DNA of 53,250 bases from Agarivorans sp. Alg241-V36 (GCF_900537085.1 NZ_UNRE01000013.1:1-53250), one strand, 5' to 3'. Shown: positions 27,678-38,274, counted from the stretch's first letter. Translations and numbers: made by a program. Notes: generated from the sequence alone by a model not told the origin.

Positions 27678-29750
27678 ATGAAGGGAAAGATGCTGCAAGG
27701 AGTATACAAAAGCGGCTTGGTGTTGGCTGGTGTGTTTTGTTGCATAACGCAGGCTTGGGCAAATGCTCAACTTATTCAGTTAAATACCAACCCGATGGTT
27801 AAAGGCGCAGTGGAAATCGAACTTCTGTTTGATGGACCCATTGAAAACGTCAGTGACCATCTCGAGTACTCTCCAAACCAACTCGTCATTGATGTGGCCA
27901 ACGCAAGTTCGGCACTGAAAATTAACCCATTACCAATTGATGGCGGCGGTGTTAAACAAGTTCAGAGTTTGCAAACCGAGTCTGGCTTACAATTGGTACT
28001 TGCGCTTGAGCGCTTGGTTCCATACCAAGTAAGCAAAGAGTCGCAACGCGTTCTAGTCAAACTAGGTGCTTTACCTGTAGCTGCTGCGGCGGCACAAAGT
28101 ACTGTAGATGATGCATTCGAGAATGCCAGCCGTATAGAGCATGCCACCATTAATACCGTGCAAGGCATTGACTTTAGGCGTGGTAAAGGCGGATCCGGCC
28201 AGATTATGGTAGATCTTAATAACAGCTCAATTGCCGCTGATATTAAACGCCGCGACAACAGCCTGATTGTTGATTTTTACAATACAGATATTGCTGAAGA
28301 AAACGTTTATGTCATGGATGTAAACGACTTTGCTACTCCAGTAGAGAGTGTTGAAGTATTTAGACACGATGCAAAAGTGCAGTTGAAAATTGCTATAGAT
28401 GGCGAGTTTGATTACCGCTACGACCAATCGGGTGAATTGTTCTTAGTTGAAGTTAAAAAGCTTGAAGCAGAAGAAGGCACTAAAGTTGAGTATCAAGGAA
28501 AACCGATTTCCCTGAACTTCCAAGATATTCCAGTGCGCACAGTCCTGCAGTTGATTGCTGATTTTAACAAGCTGAATTTGGTGACTACCGATTCAGTGCG
28601 CGGCAACATTACTTTGCGAATGGATGATGTGCCTTGGGAGCAAGCGCTAGATATTATTCTTAAAGTTAAAGGCTTGGATAAGCGTTTAGATAACAACGTG
28701 CTGTTAATTGCCCCTGCTGCAGAGCTAGCAGAGCAAGAGCGACAGCAATTAGAAAGTGCCCAGCAAGTGGCTGATTTAGCACCTCTTTACTCTGAATATA
28801 TTGAAGTAAATTACGCTAAAGCTGCAGATTTATCTGCACTGCTTAAGAGTGAGCAAACTTCTATGTTGTCTGAACGAGGTTCTGTAGCGGTTGATGAACG
28901 TACCAATACTTTGCTTATTAAAGATACTGAAGAGTCTTTAAATAACATTAAGATCATGGTTAAGAAGCTCGATATTGCTGTTAAGCAAGTTGTTATCGAA
29001 GCGCGCATGGTTACAGTAACCGATGATGTTAGCGAAGAGCTAGGTATTCGTTGGGGCGTAACTAATTCAGGTTCTGTGGGCAGTAGTACTGGTATTACAT
29101 CGGGTACTCTAGAGGGAGCAGATGATGTTCTTGCTGGCAATATTCCTGATTTAGATGATCGCTTAAACGTTAATTTACCAGTTGCAGACCCTGCAGGTTC
29201 GATTGCTTTCCAAGTGGCAAAATTGGCTAATGGTCAGATTCTTGATTTAGAGCTATCAGCGTTAGAACAAGAGAACAAAGGTGAAGTGATAGCCAGTCCG
29301 CGTATCACAACGGCTAATCAAAAGGCTGCTTACATTGAGCAAGGTCGTGAGATCCCTTATGTAGAAAATGCTTCAAGTGGTGCTACTTCGGTTACCTTCA
29401 AAAAAGCCGTGTTAAGCTTACGTGTAACCCCACAAATTACCCCAGATGGTAACGTGATTCTTGATTTAGTTATTACCCAAGACTCGGAAGGTGAAGCGGT
29501 GCTTACACCAACAGGGCCAGCGGTGGCGATTAACAAACAAGAAATTGGTACTCAGGTATTAGTTAAAAACGGCGAAACTATTGTGCTTGGCGGTATTTAC
29601 CAACAGCAAAATGTTGACCGTGTGAAGAAAGTGCCAATTTTGGGTGACGTACCTGGCTTGGGCTACTTCTTTAGAACAACCTCAGAAAGTGTTAAAAAGA
29701 ACGAGTTGTTAATCTTTGTAACTCCTCGAATCTTGCTAGACGCACTATAA
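27678..29750 (+). CDS. pilQ: Type IV pilus secretin PilQ
   Basis: Outer-membrane secretin through which the pilus passes, 690 aa from the ATG at 27678 (AGGGA 7 bases upstream); earlier in-frame codons lie inside pilP. Signal peptide residues 1-28 (cut after AWA). Two AMIN domains (about 30-270) bind peptidoglycan, followed by secretin N domains (KPISLNFQDIPVRTVLQLIADF near 275-297) and the beta-barrel domain with VPILGDVPGLGYFFR. Last gene of the pilMNOPQ operon. Confidence 0.95.
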   Translation: MKGKMLQGVYKSGLVLAGVFCCITQAWANAQLIQLNTNPMVKGAVEIELLFDGPIENVSDHLEYSPNQLVIDVANASSALKINPLPIDGGGVKQVQSLQTESGLQLVLALERLVPYQVSKESQRVLVKLGALPVAAAAAQSTVDDAFENASRIEHATINTVQGIDFRRGKGGSGQIMVDLNNSSIAADIKRRDNSLIVDFYNTDIAEENVYVMDVNDFATPVESVEVFRHDAKVQLKIAIDGEFDYRYDQSGELFLVEVKKLEAEEGTKVEYQGKPISLNFQDIPVRTVLQLIADFNKLNLVTTDSVRGNITLRMDDVPWEQALDIILKVKGLDKRLDNNVLLIAPAAELAEQERQQLESAQQVADLAPLYSEYIEVNYAKAADLSALLKSEQTSMLSERGSVAVDERTNTLLIKDTEESLNNIKIMVKKLDIAVKQVVIEARMVTVTDDVSEELGIRWGVTNSGSVGSSTGITSGTLEGADDVLAGNIPDLDDRLNVNLPVADPAGSIAFQVAKLANGQILDLELSALEQENKGEVIASPRITTANQKAAYIEQGREIPYVENASSGATSVTFKKAVLSLRVTPQITPDGNVILDLVITQDSEGEAVLTPTGPAVAINKQEIGTQVLVKNGETIVLGGIYQQQNVDRVKKVPILGDVPGLGYFFRTTSESVKKNELLIFVTPRILLDAL

Positions 29751-29763
29751 ACGCCCACCTCTT

Positions 29764-29803
29764 ATCACTCCTATATCGAGTCATTCGGTATAGGAGTGAT
29801 TTT
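29764..29803 (+). terminator. Hairpin after pilQ
   Basis: ATCACTCCTATA (29764-29775) pairs perfectly with TATAGGAGTGAT (29789-29800) over 13 bases, followed by only TTTG. It probably ends the pil operon, possibly inefficiently. Confidence 0.65.
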
Positions 29804-29920
29804 GCTGTTGCCAAACTCCCGCTCAAACGAGATAATCGCGCCCTGATCTTTTTACTAAGGTTGGTACATCAGGTGCCCGCATTGCGGGGAGAAAATAGAC
29901 AAAGACAAATTTGAAGAAGC

Positions 29921-30436
29921 ATGGCTGAGAAACGAAATATCTTCCTTGTAGGACCAATGGGTGCTGGGAAAAGCACAATTGGTCGTCATTTAGCACAGCA
30001 GTTACATTTGCAATTTTACGATACAGATCAAGAGATTGAACGCCGCACTGGTGCCGATATCGCTTGGGTATTTGACGTAGAAGGTGAAGCCGGATTTAGA
30101 GTTCGTGAAGAGGGTGTTATTGATGACCTTTCACAACTGCAAGGCATTGTATTAGCAACGGGTGGTGGCTCTGTAATTAGTAAAGAGAACCGAAATCACC
30201 TTTCTGCTCGCGGTATTGTTGTGTACCTTGAAACCACAATCGACAAACAGTTTGCTCGAACGCAACGCGATAAACGTCGCCCATTGCTACAAACTGATGA
30301 GCCTCGCGAAGTACTTGAAAACTTGGCCGAAGAGCGCAATCCAATGTACTCAGATGTTGCTGATTACACAGTGAAAACTGACGATCAAAGCGCAAAAGCA
30401 GTGGCTAACCAAATCATCGAATTACTAGGATTCTAA
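29921..30436 (+). CDS. aroK: Shikimate kinase
   Basis: Phosphorylates shikimate at O3 using ATP in the aromatic amino acid pathway. 171 aa with Walker [12 protein letters not shown] (residues 11-21), the DTDQEIE shikimate-binding motif (Asp), ATGGGSV and the lid arginines RDKRRPLL. Followed 7 bases on by aroB, the same aroK-aroB pair as in E. coli. Confidence 0.97.
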   Translation: MAEKRNIFLVGPMGAGKSTIGRHLAQQLHLQFYDTDQEIERRTGADIAWVFDVEGEAGFRVREEGVIDDLSQLQGIVLATGGGSVISKENRNHLSARGIVVYLETTIDKQFARTQRDKRRPLLQTDEPREVLENLAEERNPMYSDVADYTVKTDDQSAKAVANQIIELLGF

Positions 30437-30443
30437 AATAACA

Positions 30444-31520
30444 ATGGAATGTTTGACCGTTGCTCTAGGCGAGCGCAGCTACCCAATTAGTATTGGCCAA
30501 GGTTTATTAAACCAAGTTGATTTATTTAGTTCAGCGATTACCAGTAAAAAGGTAATGGTAGTAACAAATACTAAGGTTGCACCGCTTTATTTGGAGCAAT
30601 TGTTGGCTTGTTTAAGTCAGTACCAAGTGGATGTAGTGACGCTGCCAGATGGTGAGCAATACAAAAACTTGGATACCTTAAACCAAATATTTTCAGAGTT
30701 ATTAGCCCAGCAACATAGCCGTGATACTACTATTGTAGCGCTGGGCGGTGGCGTTATTGGTGACATGGCCGGCTTTGCGGCTGCCTGTTATCAACGCGCA
30801 GTACCCTTTGTACAAGTGCCTACCACCTTGTTATCACAGGTTGATTCATCAGTGGGCGGTAAAACAGCAGTTAATCATCCTTTAGGCAAGAATATGATAG
30901 GCGCGTTCTATCAGCCAAAAGCGGTGGTAATTGATATTAATTGCTTAGCCACATTGGACAAGCGAGAGCTCGCTGCTGGCATGGCAGAAGTGATTAAGTA
31001 TGGCATTATCTACGATGCTGAGTTCTTCGCATGGTTAGAAACTCACCTTGATAAACTTATGGCGCTCGACCCAGAGTTAATGACACGAGCTATAGCCCGT
31101 TGTTGTGAAATTAAGGCTGAAGTGGTGGCTAAAGACGAAACCGAACAGGGTATTCGCGCTTTACTAAACCTTGGTCATACTTTTGGTCATGCTATTGAAG
31201 CCGAGCAAGGTTACGGCGTTTGGTTACATGGTGAAGCCGTAGGCGCTGGTATGGTTATGGCTGCTGAAACAGCTGAACTAGCAGGTATGATTAATCAAGC
31301 TGAAGTAACGCGTATGCGCACTTTGATTGAACGTGCTGGCTTACCCGTTCTGCCACCACAAGGTATGGGTTTAGCCGAGTTTATTCCGCATATGATGCGT
31401 GATAAGAAAGTATTGGATGGAAAACTCCGTTTAGTTCTACCTAGCTCTATTGGTACAGCAGAAGTAGTTGATACAATTACTGAAAGTGATATAAAAACAG
31501 TTATCAATCGATTTCAATAA
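30444..31520 (+). CDS. aroB: 3-Dehydroquinate synthase
   Basis: NAD- and metal-dependent cyclisation of DAHP to 3-dehydroquinate, second step of the shikimate pathway. 358 aa with nucleotide-binding [33 protein letters not shown] (split motif positions ~120-140), and metal ligands in the conserved Glu/His regions ([19 protein letters not shown]). Lies between aroK and damX. Confidence 0.97.
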   Translation: MECLTVALGERSYPISIGQGLLNQVDLFSSAITSKKVMVVTNTKVAPLYLEQLLACLSQYQVDVVTLPDGEQYKNLDTLNQIFSELLAQQHSRDTTIVALGGGVIGDMAGFAAACYQRAVPFVQVPTTLLSQVDSSVGGKTAVNHPLGKNMIGAFYQPKAVVIDINCLATLDKRELAAGMAEVIKYGIIYDAEFFAWLETHLDKLMALDPELMTRAIARCCEIKAEVVAKDETEQGIRALLNLGHTFGHAIEAEQGYGVWLHGEAVGAGMVMAAETAELAGMINQAEVTRMRTLIERAGLPVLPPQGMGLAEFIPHMMRDKKVLDGKLRLVLPSSIGTAEVVDTITESDIKTVINRFQ

Positions 31521-31531
31521 GGCAAATTTGA

Positions 31532-33010
31532 ATGGTGGAAGTGCGGCGTGATGCCGAGTTTGCACAATTGCAAAGTCAATTGCGCTTACGCGATAGGCTT
31601 ATCACTCAAATTCGCTTTAGCGCAAAGCTGATTTGCGTGAACGGAGAGGCTGGGTCTGGCAAGTCGTCTATGGCCAACTCGCTTCTTGAAAGTGCCCCTT
31701 TTGCTAATCACGCCTTGGTAAGTGCAGCCAGTGAGCAAGATGGTCGTTTACGTCGAGACTTGTTGCAGCAATTATTGAAAGACCCTCTGTTTAATCAAGA
31801 CGATCCACTGTTCGACAGTTTTCAACGCAACGTAAAAGAAACCTCTGCTCCACTCATCATCATCATCGATGCAGCCCATAACGTTAGCGTCGACTTGCTA
31901 AATGAGTTGGTGGAGTTCTATCAGCATTACAATCAGCTATATCAGCATGATCTATCGTTAATCCTGTTTGCTGAATCAAGCAGTAGTTTTAATGCGCAAT
32001 TGGATGCGCTAAGCAATCAAGTTCTCTATTTTGATGTCCCCCCATTAAATAGTACTGAATCCTTCGAGTTAGCTTCATTACTATTTAACCGTGCTGAGTA
32101 CGTGGCGGAATTTGAGAACCAACAAGCAATTGAGCAACACATCGCCTCGGCGAAAGGAAATCCTCGTTTAATTTATCAATTTGTCGATCAAATCGTTACC
32201 GGAGATATTCCCATGGCGGAAGCAAGTGCACCAAATCGAAGTAAGTTATACATAGTTATTGCAGTGGTGTTATGTGCAGCGGTAGCTGGTTTATTAGTGC
32301 AAGTTATCAACGACTGGGGCGGCAATGACCAAGGTGATGACAGCCGTATTGCTTTAGCTTTAATGGAAGAGCCTACCTTAGCTAACGGTAGTTCTCCAAG
32401 CCAAAGCGCCGCTAATGCATCACAACAAAATAGTCCAGATTTTGCGGCTTCAAGTAGCGAAGCAGAAACAGCAGAACTGCCGTCGCAAGATTTACCCAAA
32501 GAACTAGATATAGCCACTCAAAGCTCTGAGTCAGAATTGCGCGTAGTGGTTGAGGATGACGTAGTTAATAAGCTACTGGCGGAACAAAGCCAGCCGGCGG
32601 AAGACACTGAACTGGTCGCACAAATTCAAGACAGCGGTAATTTGCTGGCCGAGCCGGAAGCTGAACTTAGCGCTGATAAAGCGCCAAAAGAAATTAGCCA
32701 AGAAGAAGTGCCAATTAAAGTTACCAACGTTAAAGCACTGTTGGATGCTAAGCCAAGCAAGCGTTATACCTTACAGTTAATGGCTTTAAATAATCGTGAA
32801 AAAGCCCAGCAGTTTGTGTCGGCTCGTCAATGGGCGCATGATGTGTGGGTATATCGTTCAAGCGCAAACCCTAATGTTCCTTATAAAATCATTTATGGTG
32901 ACTTCGCCACACGCGAAGAAGCTCAAGCCGCTCGTAATAGTTTAAAACAGCAAAATCTTGATTCTTTGATTAAGCAATTTAAACAGGTTCAGTTTGAATT
33001 GACTCAATAG
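31532..33010 (+). CDS. damX: DamX-like SPOR-domain cell division protein
   Basis: DamX localises to the septal ring by binding denuded glycan strands through its SPOR domain. The 492-aa protein has an N-terminal cytoplasmic AAA/ATPase-like domain with Walker A NGEAGSGKSSM (residues ~36-46) and LIIIIDAAH. One membrane helix (about 236-256) and an acidic low-complexity linker follow. The C-terminal SPOR domain starts near KRYTLQLMALNNREKAQQF. Gene order aroB-damX-dam is conserved. Confidence 0.93.
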   Translation: MVEVRRDAEFAQLQSQLRLRDRLITQIRFSAKLICVNGEAGSGKSSMANSLLESAPFANHALVSAASEQDGRLRRDLLQQLLKDPLFNQDDPLFDSFQRNVKETSAPLIIIIDAAHNVSVDLLNELVEFYQHYNQLYQHDLSLILFAESSSSFNAQLDALSNQVLYFDVPPLNSTESFELASLLFNRAEYVAEFENQQAIEQHIASAKGNPRLIYQFVDQIVTGDIPMAEASAPNRSKLYIVIAVVLCAAVAGLLVQVINDWGGNDQGDDSRIALALMEEPTLANGSSPSQSAANASQQNSPDFAASSSEAETAELPSQDLPKELDIATQSSESELRVVVEDDVVNKLLAEQSQPAEDTELVAQIQDSGNLLAEPEAELSADKAPKEISQEEVPIKVTNVKALLDAKPSKRYTLQLMALNNREKAQQFVSARQWAHDVWVYRSSANPNVPYKIIYGDFATREEAQAARNSLKQQNLDSLIKQFKQVQFELTQ

Positions 33011-33012
33011 TA

Positions 33013-33828
33013 ATGAAGAAAACACGTGCTTTTTTAAAATGGGCTGGTGGTAAATACGGCTTAATTGAAGACATCCAGCAACAATTACCCGAGGGTGATT
33101 TGTTGGTGGAGCCTTTTGTGGGTGCGGCTTCGGTATTTTTGAATACCGACTACCCGCGTTACTTGTTGAGCGACATTAATCCCGATTTGATCAACATGTA
33201 TCAACTATTGCAGCAACGCCCGCAGCAATTCATTGATGATGCCAAGCACTACTTCACTCAAGAGTGTAATCAAAGCGAATATTACTACCAGGTGCGTAAA
33301 CGCTTTAATGCCACCAAAGACAGCTACCAGCGCTCATTGATGTTTTTGTATATGAATCGTCATGGCTACAACGGCTTATGTCGCTATAACCGCGGTGGTG
33401 GCTTTAATGTGCCTTTTGGCTCCTACAAGCGCCCTTATTTTCCAGAACAAGAGCTAGAGTTTTTTGCAGAAAAGTCGCATAAGGCCGAGTTTCGTTGTTG
33501 TAGTTACGTGGAAACCTTTGCTGAGGTGAAGGCGGGTGACATTGTATATTGTGATCCACCTTATGCTCCGCTTAGTCCTACGGCTAGTTTTACTAACTAT
33601 GCGAGTAAAGGTTTTAATCGAAGTGATCAAGAGCGCTTGGGGGATTTGGCGATAGAAGCTCAGCAACGGGGCGCTTCGGTATTAATTAGTAACCACGACT
33701 TACCGCTTACTCGAAGTATTTATCAGCATAGTGAGTTGAGCAAACTAAGTGTGCGCAGAACTATTAGCCGTAAAGGTCAACAGCGAATGAAAGTTGCCGA
33801 GCTACTGGCTTACTATCAGGCCAATTAA
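33013..33828 (+). CDS. dam: DNA adenine methyltransferase (GATC)
   Basis: Methylates adenine N6 in GATC, for mismatch-repair strand choice and replication timing. 271 aa. AdoMet-binding FLKWAGGKYGL at the N-terminus and EPFVGAASVF, then the catalytic DPPY in IVYCDPPYAPLSP. It begins 2 bases after damX. The 3' end faces a small antisense gene. Confidence 0.96.
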   Translation: MKKTRAFLKWAGGKYGLIEDIQQQLPEGDLLVEPFVGAASVFLNTDYPRYLLSDINPDLINMYQLLQQRPQQFIDDAKHYFTQECNQSEYYYQVRKRFNATKDSYQRSLMFLYMNRHGYNGLCRYNRGGGFNVPFGSYKRPYFPEQELEFFAEKSHKAEFRCCSYVETFAEVKAGDIVYCDPPYAPLSPTASFTNYASKGFNRSDQERLGDLAIEAQQRGASVLISNHDLPLTRSIYQHSELSKLSVRRTISRKGQQRMKVAELLAYYQAN

Positions 33829-33834
33829 ACGCTC

Positions 33835-34002
33835 TTAGGTAATCACCGACACCAGCGCTGCAACCGCTAATACAAACAAGGTCACCATAATGATGCCAAC
33901 AAGGATGAACTTCCACGCTTTGCCTTGGCTAAAGTCGTGTTGGCGTTGTTTGTCAGATTGAACACCAAACAATGCACCAAGAACACTTTTCAACACAGAC
34001 AT
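33835..34002 (-). CDS. DUF2970 small membrane protein
   Basis: A 55-aa reading frame on the minus strand in the dam-rpe gap. It starts MSVLKSVLGALFGVQSDKQR, has a QHDFSQGKAWKFI middle and ends in one hydrophobic helix (about residues 32-52). The short amphipathic N-terminus with KSVL-ALFGVQS, then a single membrane helix, matches DUF2970 proteins of proteobacteria, whose function is unknown. The stop lies 7 bases from the end of dam, so the two genes converge. No good Shine-Dalgarno is visible (GGCAGAAATATC precedes the ATG). Confidence 0.8.
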   Translation of the reverse strand: MSVLKSVLGALFGVQSDKQRQHDFSQGKAWKFILVGIIMVTLFVLAVAALVSVIT

Positions 34003-34134
34003 GATATTTCTGCCATTTATTGCCCCTTTTGCTGAATAAGTTCAGCATGACATAAAAACAATCTTTGTACAGAGATTGGATCACAACACAAGCTGCGCTA
34101 AAATTGCGCACTTTCAAATCCAATGGTTACCCCA

Positions 34135-34812
34135 ATGAGCAAACCTTTTTTAATTGCCCCTTCAATTTTAGCCGCAGATTTTGCCCGTTTGGGTGAAGAA
34201 GTCGATAACGTACTTGCTGCTGGTGCAGATGTGGTTCACTTCGATGTTATGGACAATCACTACGTGCCTAATCTAACCGTTGGTCCAATGGTGTGTAAGG
34301 CACTACGTGATTACGGAATTACTGCGCCAATTGACGTTCATTTAATGGTTAAGCCTGTGGATGCCATTATTCCTGAGTTCGCTAAAGCGGGTGCAAGCAT
34401 GATTACTTTCCATGCTGAAGCCTCAGAACACATTGATCGCAGTTTGCAGTTGATCAAAGAGCAAGGCTGTAAAGCCGGCTTGGTGTTAAACCCGGCTACT
34501 CCTCTACATTGCCTTGACTACGTAATGGATAAACTCGACATGATTTTGCTGATGTCGGTTAACCCAGGTTTTGGTGGTCAAAAATTCATTCCAAATACCT
34601 TAGACAAATTACGCGCAGTGCGTAAAAAGATTGATGAGAGTGGCTATGACATCCGCTTAGAGATCGACGGTGGGGTAACCCCAGATAATATTGCAGAAGT
34701 AGCCCAAGCGGGTGCAGATATGTTTGTGGCGGGTTCTGCCATCTTCAATCAACCCGACTACAAAGCGGTAATCGATAAAATGCGCGCCGAACTGGCAAAA
34801 GTTGCTAATTAA
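34135..34812 (+). CDS. rpe: Ribulose-phosphate 3-epimerase
   Basis: Interconverts ribulose 5-phosphate and xylulose 5-phosphate in the pentose phosphate pathway. TIM barrel, 225 aa, with [16 protein letters not shown], metal-ligand regions [12 protein letters not shown] and DVHLMVK, and the phosphate-binding NPGFGGQ and EIDGGV. The ATG at 34135 aligns with E. coli Rpe; an ATG at 34123 adds four residues and cannot be excluded because neither has a strong Shine-Dalgarno. Confidence 0.96.
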   Translation: MSKPFLIAPSILAADFARLGEEVDNVLAAGADVVHFDVMDNHYVPNLTVGPMVCKALRDYGITAPIDVHLMVKPVDAIIPEFAKAGASMITFHAEASEHIDRSLQLIKEQGCKAGLVLNPATPLHCLDYVMDKLDMILLMSVNPGFGGQKFIPNTLDKLRAVRKKIDESGYDIRLEIDGGVTPDNIAEVAQAGADMFVAGSAIFNQPDYKAVIDKMRAELAKVAN

Positions 34813-34822
34813 GGTTAAACAA

Positions 34823-35518
34823 ATGAGCCAATTACAAGCGGTGAAGCTAATTGCTTTTGATTTAGACGGTACCTTGGTAGACAGTGCACCAGATTTAGCC
34901 TTGGCTATTAATGACATGCTGATGGATTTAGGACGTGAGCCATTTCCAGAACAAACCGTTCGCCACTGGGTAGGTAATGGTGCTGAAGTGTTAATTAAAC
35001 GCGCTTTGTCTGGTTCGGATACTATCGCCAGCGATATTGAAGAGAGCCTGTACTTACAAGCGAAAGATTTGTTTGTTCAGCATTATTCAGAAAAACTGTG
35101 TGTCGCCAGTAAGCTGTATGATGGAGTAGCAGAGAGTTTAGAAGAGCTTTCTAAACTTAATATGCCAATGGCGATTGTAACCAATAAACCTGGCGTGTTT
35201 ACCCAGCCGCTATTGGAAGCTTTAAATTTGGCGCAATACTTCGACGTCGTATTGTCAGGTGATTCGCTGCCACGTAAAAAGCCCGATCCGCTGCCACTGC
35301 AGCACTTAATTGAGCATTGCCAAGTTGAAATGGCAGATCTATTGATGGTGGGTGACTCAAAAAATGATATTCAAGCTGCAAAAGCGGCGGGATGTCGCTC
35401 GCTAGGCTTGACCTATGGTTACAACTACGGTGAAGATATCGCACTTAGTGGCCCCGATTTTGTGGCAGACAGCCTAGTAACACTGGTTGAGCTAATTAAA
35501 GGCTCGGTTACAGCTTAA
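34823..35518 (+). CDS. gph: Phosphoglycolate phosphatase
   Basis: HAD-family hydrolase that removes 2-phosphoglycolate formed during DNA repair. 231 aa with the nucleophile motif FDLDGTLVDSAPDLA, the motif II TN in IVTNKPG, and GDSKNDIQAAKAAGC. The ATG at 34823 has AAGG 8 bases upstream; an earlier TTG/ATG in rpe is unlikely. Standard rpe-gph-trpS order. Confidence 0.94.
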   Translation: MSQLQAVKLIAFDLDGTLVDSAPDLALAINDMLMDLGREPFPEQTVRHWVGNGAEVLIKRALSGSDTIASDIEESLYLQAKDLFVQHYSEKLCVASKLYDGVAESLEELSKLNMPMAIVTNKPGVFTQPLLEALNLAQYFDVVLSGDSLPRKKPDPLPLQHLIEHCQVEMADLLMVGDSKNDIQAAKAAGCRSLGLTYGYNYGEDIALSGPDFVADSLVTLVELIKGSVTA

Positions 35519-35548
35519 GCCCATAGTAATAGTTTTTATAGGAAGAAC

Positions 35549-36553
35549 ATGAGTAAACCGATTGTATTAAGTGGCATTCAGCCTTCTGGTTCATTAACCA
35601 TTGGTAACTATATTGGGGCGATTAACCAGTGGATCGATATGCAAAATGACTACGATTGTTATTTTATGCTGGTTGATCTTCACGCCATTACGGTTCGACA
35701 GCAGCCTGAAGAGTTTAAAAAGCTCGTATTAGATGGTTTAGCAACTTACTTAGCCTGCGGTTTAGATCCAGATAAAAGCACCATTTTTATTCAGTCGCAA
35801 GTACCAGAGCATGCTCAGTTAGCTTGGGTTCTCAACTGTTATACTCAAATGGGCGAGCTGAATCGCATGACTCAGTTTAAAGATAAATCTGCTACCCATG
35901 CCAATAACATTAATGCTGGATTGTTTACCTACCCAGCGTTGATGGCTGCCGATATCTTGTTGTATCAGGCAAATGCGGTACCGGTTGGAGATGACCAAAA
36001 ACAACATCTTGAGTTGACCCGAGATGTGGCTAATCGCTTTAATGCCATTTATGGCGATATATTTCAGGTTCCAGAGCCGTATATTCCTGAGTTTGGCGCG
36101 CGGGTGATGTCTCTTCAAGAGCCAACTAAGAAGATGTCTAAGTCTGATGCTAACCCTAAAGCTTTCATCTTACTGAATGATACGCCAAAGCAAATCGCTA
36201 AGAAGATTAAAGCTTCGGTGACTGACTCTGATGAGCAGGCGCGTATCTACTTTGATCGTAACGAAAAGCCAGGTGTATCTAACTTACTTACTTTGCAATC
36301 GGTGGCAACCGGTAAGTCAATTGATGACTTAGTCGCTAGTTATGAAGGTAAAATGTACGGCCATCTGAAGGTTGATACTGCAGATGCCGTAGTTGCGATG
36401 ATGGAGCCTATTCAGGCGCGTTATAAGGCCTTGCGTGAAGATGAGTCTGCTTTGCAAGCGGTTATGGCTAAAGGTGCTGCTCGTGCCAGTGAGAAGGCCA
36501 GTAAAACCCTTCGTGCCGTTTATGATGCGGTAGGCTTTATTAGTCCAAACTAA
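35549..36553 (+). CDS. trpS: Tryptophanyl-tRNA synthetase
   Basis: Charges tRNA-Trp, whose gene lies near the left end of this window. 334 aa class I synthetase with the HIGH-like TIGN in [13 protein letters not shown] and the KMSKS loop in [11 protein letters not shown]. Third gene of rpe-gph-trpS, followed by a terminator. Confidence 0.98.
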   Translation: MSKPIVLSGIQPSGSLTIGNYIGAINQWIDMQNDYDCYFMLVDLHAITVRQQPEEFKKLVLDGLATYLACGLDPDKSTIFIQSQVPEHAQLAWVLNCYTQMGELNRMTQFKDKSATHANNINAGLFTYPALMAADILLYQANAVPVGDDQKQHLELTRDVANRFNAIYGDIFQVPEPYIPEFGARVMSLQEPTKKMSKSDANPKAFILLNDTPKQIAKKIKASVTDSDEQARIYFDRNEKPGVSNLLTLQSVATGKSIDDLVASYEGKMYGHLKVDTADAVVAMMEPIQARYKALREDESALQAVMAKGAARASEKASKTLRAVYDAVGFISPN

Positions 36554-36573
36554 TAGTAGGTTAAGTACCTAAT

Positions 36574-36600
36574 AAGCCCAGCCAATTGCTGGGCTTTTTT
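36574..36600 (+). terminator. Terminator of rpe-gph-trpS
   Basis: AAGCCCAGC pairs with GCTGGGCTT over CAATT and runs into TTTTTT, 21 bases after the trpS stop. Confidence 0.95.
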
Positions 36601-36679
36601 ATGTCTAGTAGCCTAGCCAAGTGCTTGCTAGTATCTAGTTATATATCAATGTGTTGATAATTGGCTCTGTGAGGAATAG

Positions 36680-37588
36680 ATGGATCTTGAACGTAAAACC
36701 TTAGTTGTATCGGCAATTATTGCCTTGCTGCTGGCTATTTGGGGCATTGCCATGGGCGTTTACACAGAGTCTGGCGCAATTATGCTAGATGGTGTGTTCA
36801 ATCTATTGTCCTCAATTATGGCGTTCACTGGTATTCGCATCGCTTATCTAACCAGCCAAAACTATAACGAGCGCTTTCCCATGGGCTATTTTGCCTTCGA
36901 GCCCTTAATGGTGATGGTAAAAGGCATTTCTATTTTAGTATTGGTGGCCTTTGCTTTGTCTGCCAATTTACAAACCATGCTGGCGGGCGGACGCGAGCCA
37001 CAAATAGGCATGATGTTAGTCTATGTTGTACCGGCTGTAGCTGGGTGTTTATTGGCGTGGTATGTGTGCTTGCGTAGCAATCAAAAACAAGCCTCAAACT
37101 TGCTTCAAGCAGAGCAACAAGGCTGGTTAATAAACTCCGTTATTTCTGGGGCCATTGGCGTTGCGTTGATTATTGTATTGCTGATTCAAGATAGTAGCAT
37201 TGGTTGGATAGCCCGCTATGTGGATCAAATTCTGGTAATAGTTTTCTCACTGATTTTTCTGAAAGACCCGTATTTGCTAGTTAAAAACGGTTTTAAAGAA
37301 CTATTGCTAAGCGCCCCCGATGAAGAGCACACCAAGCCATTTGTCACTGCGCTCAATAGCCAAAGTCTAATTAATGGATTTAGCCTTGCCGATACCATGG
37401 TAATGAAAACCGGACGCAGGATATGGATTACTCTTGAATTAGAGTGTCAACAGCCTCAACTTGCCCTTAGCGACATGGTGCAGCAACGCAAACAATTGCG
37501 AGCACTAGCCAACCAGTTTTATGAGAATAACTACACCGAGATAGTATTTGTTGAGCCTAAAGCTTCGAGCGAGCAAGCCGCAAGTTGA
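36680..37588 (+). CDS. Cation diffusion facilitator-like membrane protein with altered metal site
   Basis: A 302-aa protein with about six membrane helices and a soluble C-terminal domain, organised like CDF metal exporters. Helix 2 has LDGVFNLLSS where YiiP-type transporters have D-x-x-x-D: Asp37 is kept but the second ligand is Asn41. Helix 5 has G148-WLI-N152 where H-x-x-x-D is usual. The classical zinc site A therefore seems mostly lost, so substrate and even transport activity are uncertain. Single gene with AGGAATAG before the start. Confidence 0.75.
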   Translation: MDLERKTLVVSAIIALLLAIWGIAMGVYTESGAIMLDGVFNLLSSIMAFTGIRIAYLTSQNYNERFPMGYFAFEPLMVMVKGISILVLVAFALSANLQTMLAGGREPQIGMMLVYVVPAVAGCLLAWYVCLRSNQKQASNLLQAEQQGWLINSVISGAIGVALIIVLLIQDSSIGWIARYVDQILVIVFSLIFLKDPYLLVKNGFKELLLSAPDEEHTKPFVTALNSQSLINGFSLADTMVMKTGRRIWITLELECQQPQLALSDMVQQRKQLRALANQFYENNYTEIVFVEPKASSEQAAS

Positions 37589-37689
37589 ATTAAACTAAAC
37601 TGAATTGAATAGTCGCTGTGTCGCTGTTTAAAATCGGCTACTATAGCGACTTTCTTGGTTTTGACTTATACACGGTTTGCTCAAGCTAC

Positions 37690-38274
37690 ATGTTACTTAT
37701 CATCGACAATTACGACTCATTTACCTACAACCTATATCAATACTTTTCACAGTTAGATATTCAGGTTGAAGTGCGCCGTAATGATCAAATCACCTTAGAG
37801 CAAATTGAACAATTAGCCCCCAGCCATTTAGTGATATCACCCGGTCCCTGTTCGCCTAACGAGGCAGGTATATCCTTAGCCGTTATTGCTCACTTTGCTC
37901 AGCGCTTGCCTATTCTTGGTGTGTGTTTAGGGCATCAGTGCATTGCCCAACATTTTGGTGCAAAGGTAGTGCGTGCCGCTCAACCTATGCATGGCAAGGT
38001 AAGGCCTATTTATCATCAGCAGCGGTCAGTTTTTAAAGACTTGGCAAATCCGCAAATGGTGACGCGTTACCATTCATTGGTGGTAGAGAAAAATAGCTTA
38101 CCAGAATGCCTAGAGGTAACCGCTTGGAGCCAAAATAGTAAAGGCGAATCGGCCGAAATAATGGGGCTAAAACACCGCAGCTTGCCGATCCATGCGGTGC
38201 AGTTTCACCCCGAAAGTATACTTACACAACAAGGTTTACAGCTATTGGCTAACTTTGTTGATTCTACAAAGTAG
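37690..38274 (+). CDS. pabA: Aminodeoxychorismate synthase glutaminase subunit
   Basis: Class I glutamine amidotransferase that supplies ammonia to PabB for p-aminobenzoate (folate) synthesis; it may also serve anthranilate synthase. 194 aa with [15 protein letters not shown] at the N-terminus, the oxyanion VISPGPCSP, catalytic Cys in LGVCLGHQ and His-x-Glu in VQFHPES. A GTG 24 codons upstream would add a non-conserved extension. It precedes argD/astC as in E. coli. Confidence 0.92.
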   Translation: MLLIIDNYDSFTYNLYQYFSQLDIQVEVRRNDQITLEQIEQLAPSHLVISPGPCSPNEAGISLAVIAHFAQRLPILGVCLGHQCIAQHFGAKVVRAAQPMHGKVRPIYHQQRSVFKDLANPQMVTRYHSLVVEKNSLPECLEVTAWSQNSKGESAEIMGLKHRSLPIHAVQFHPESILTQQGLQLLANFVDSTK

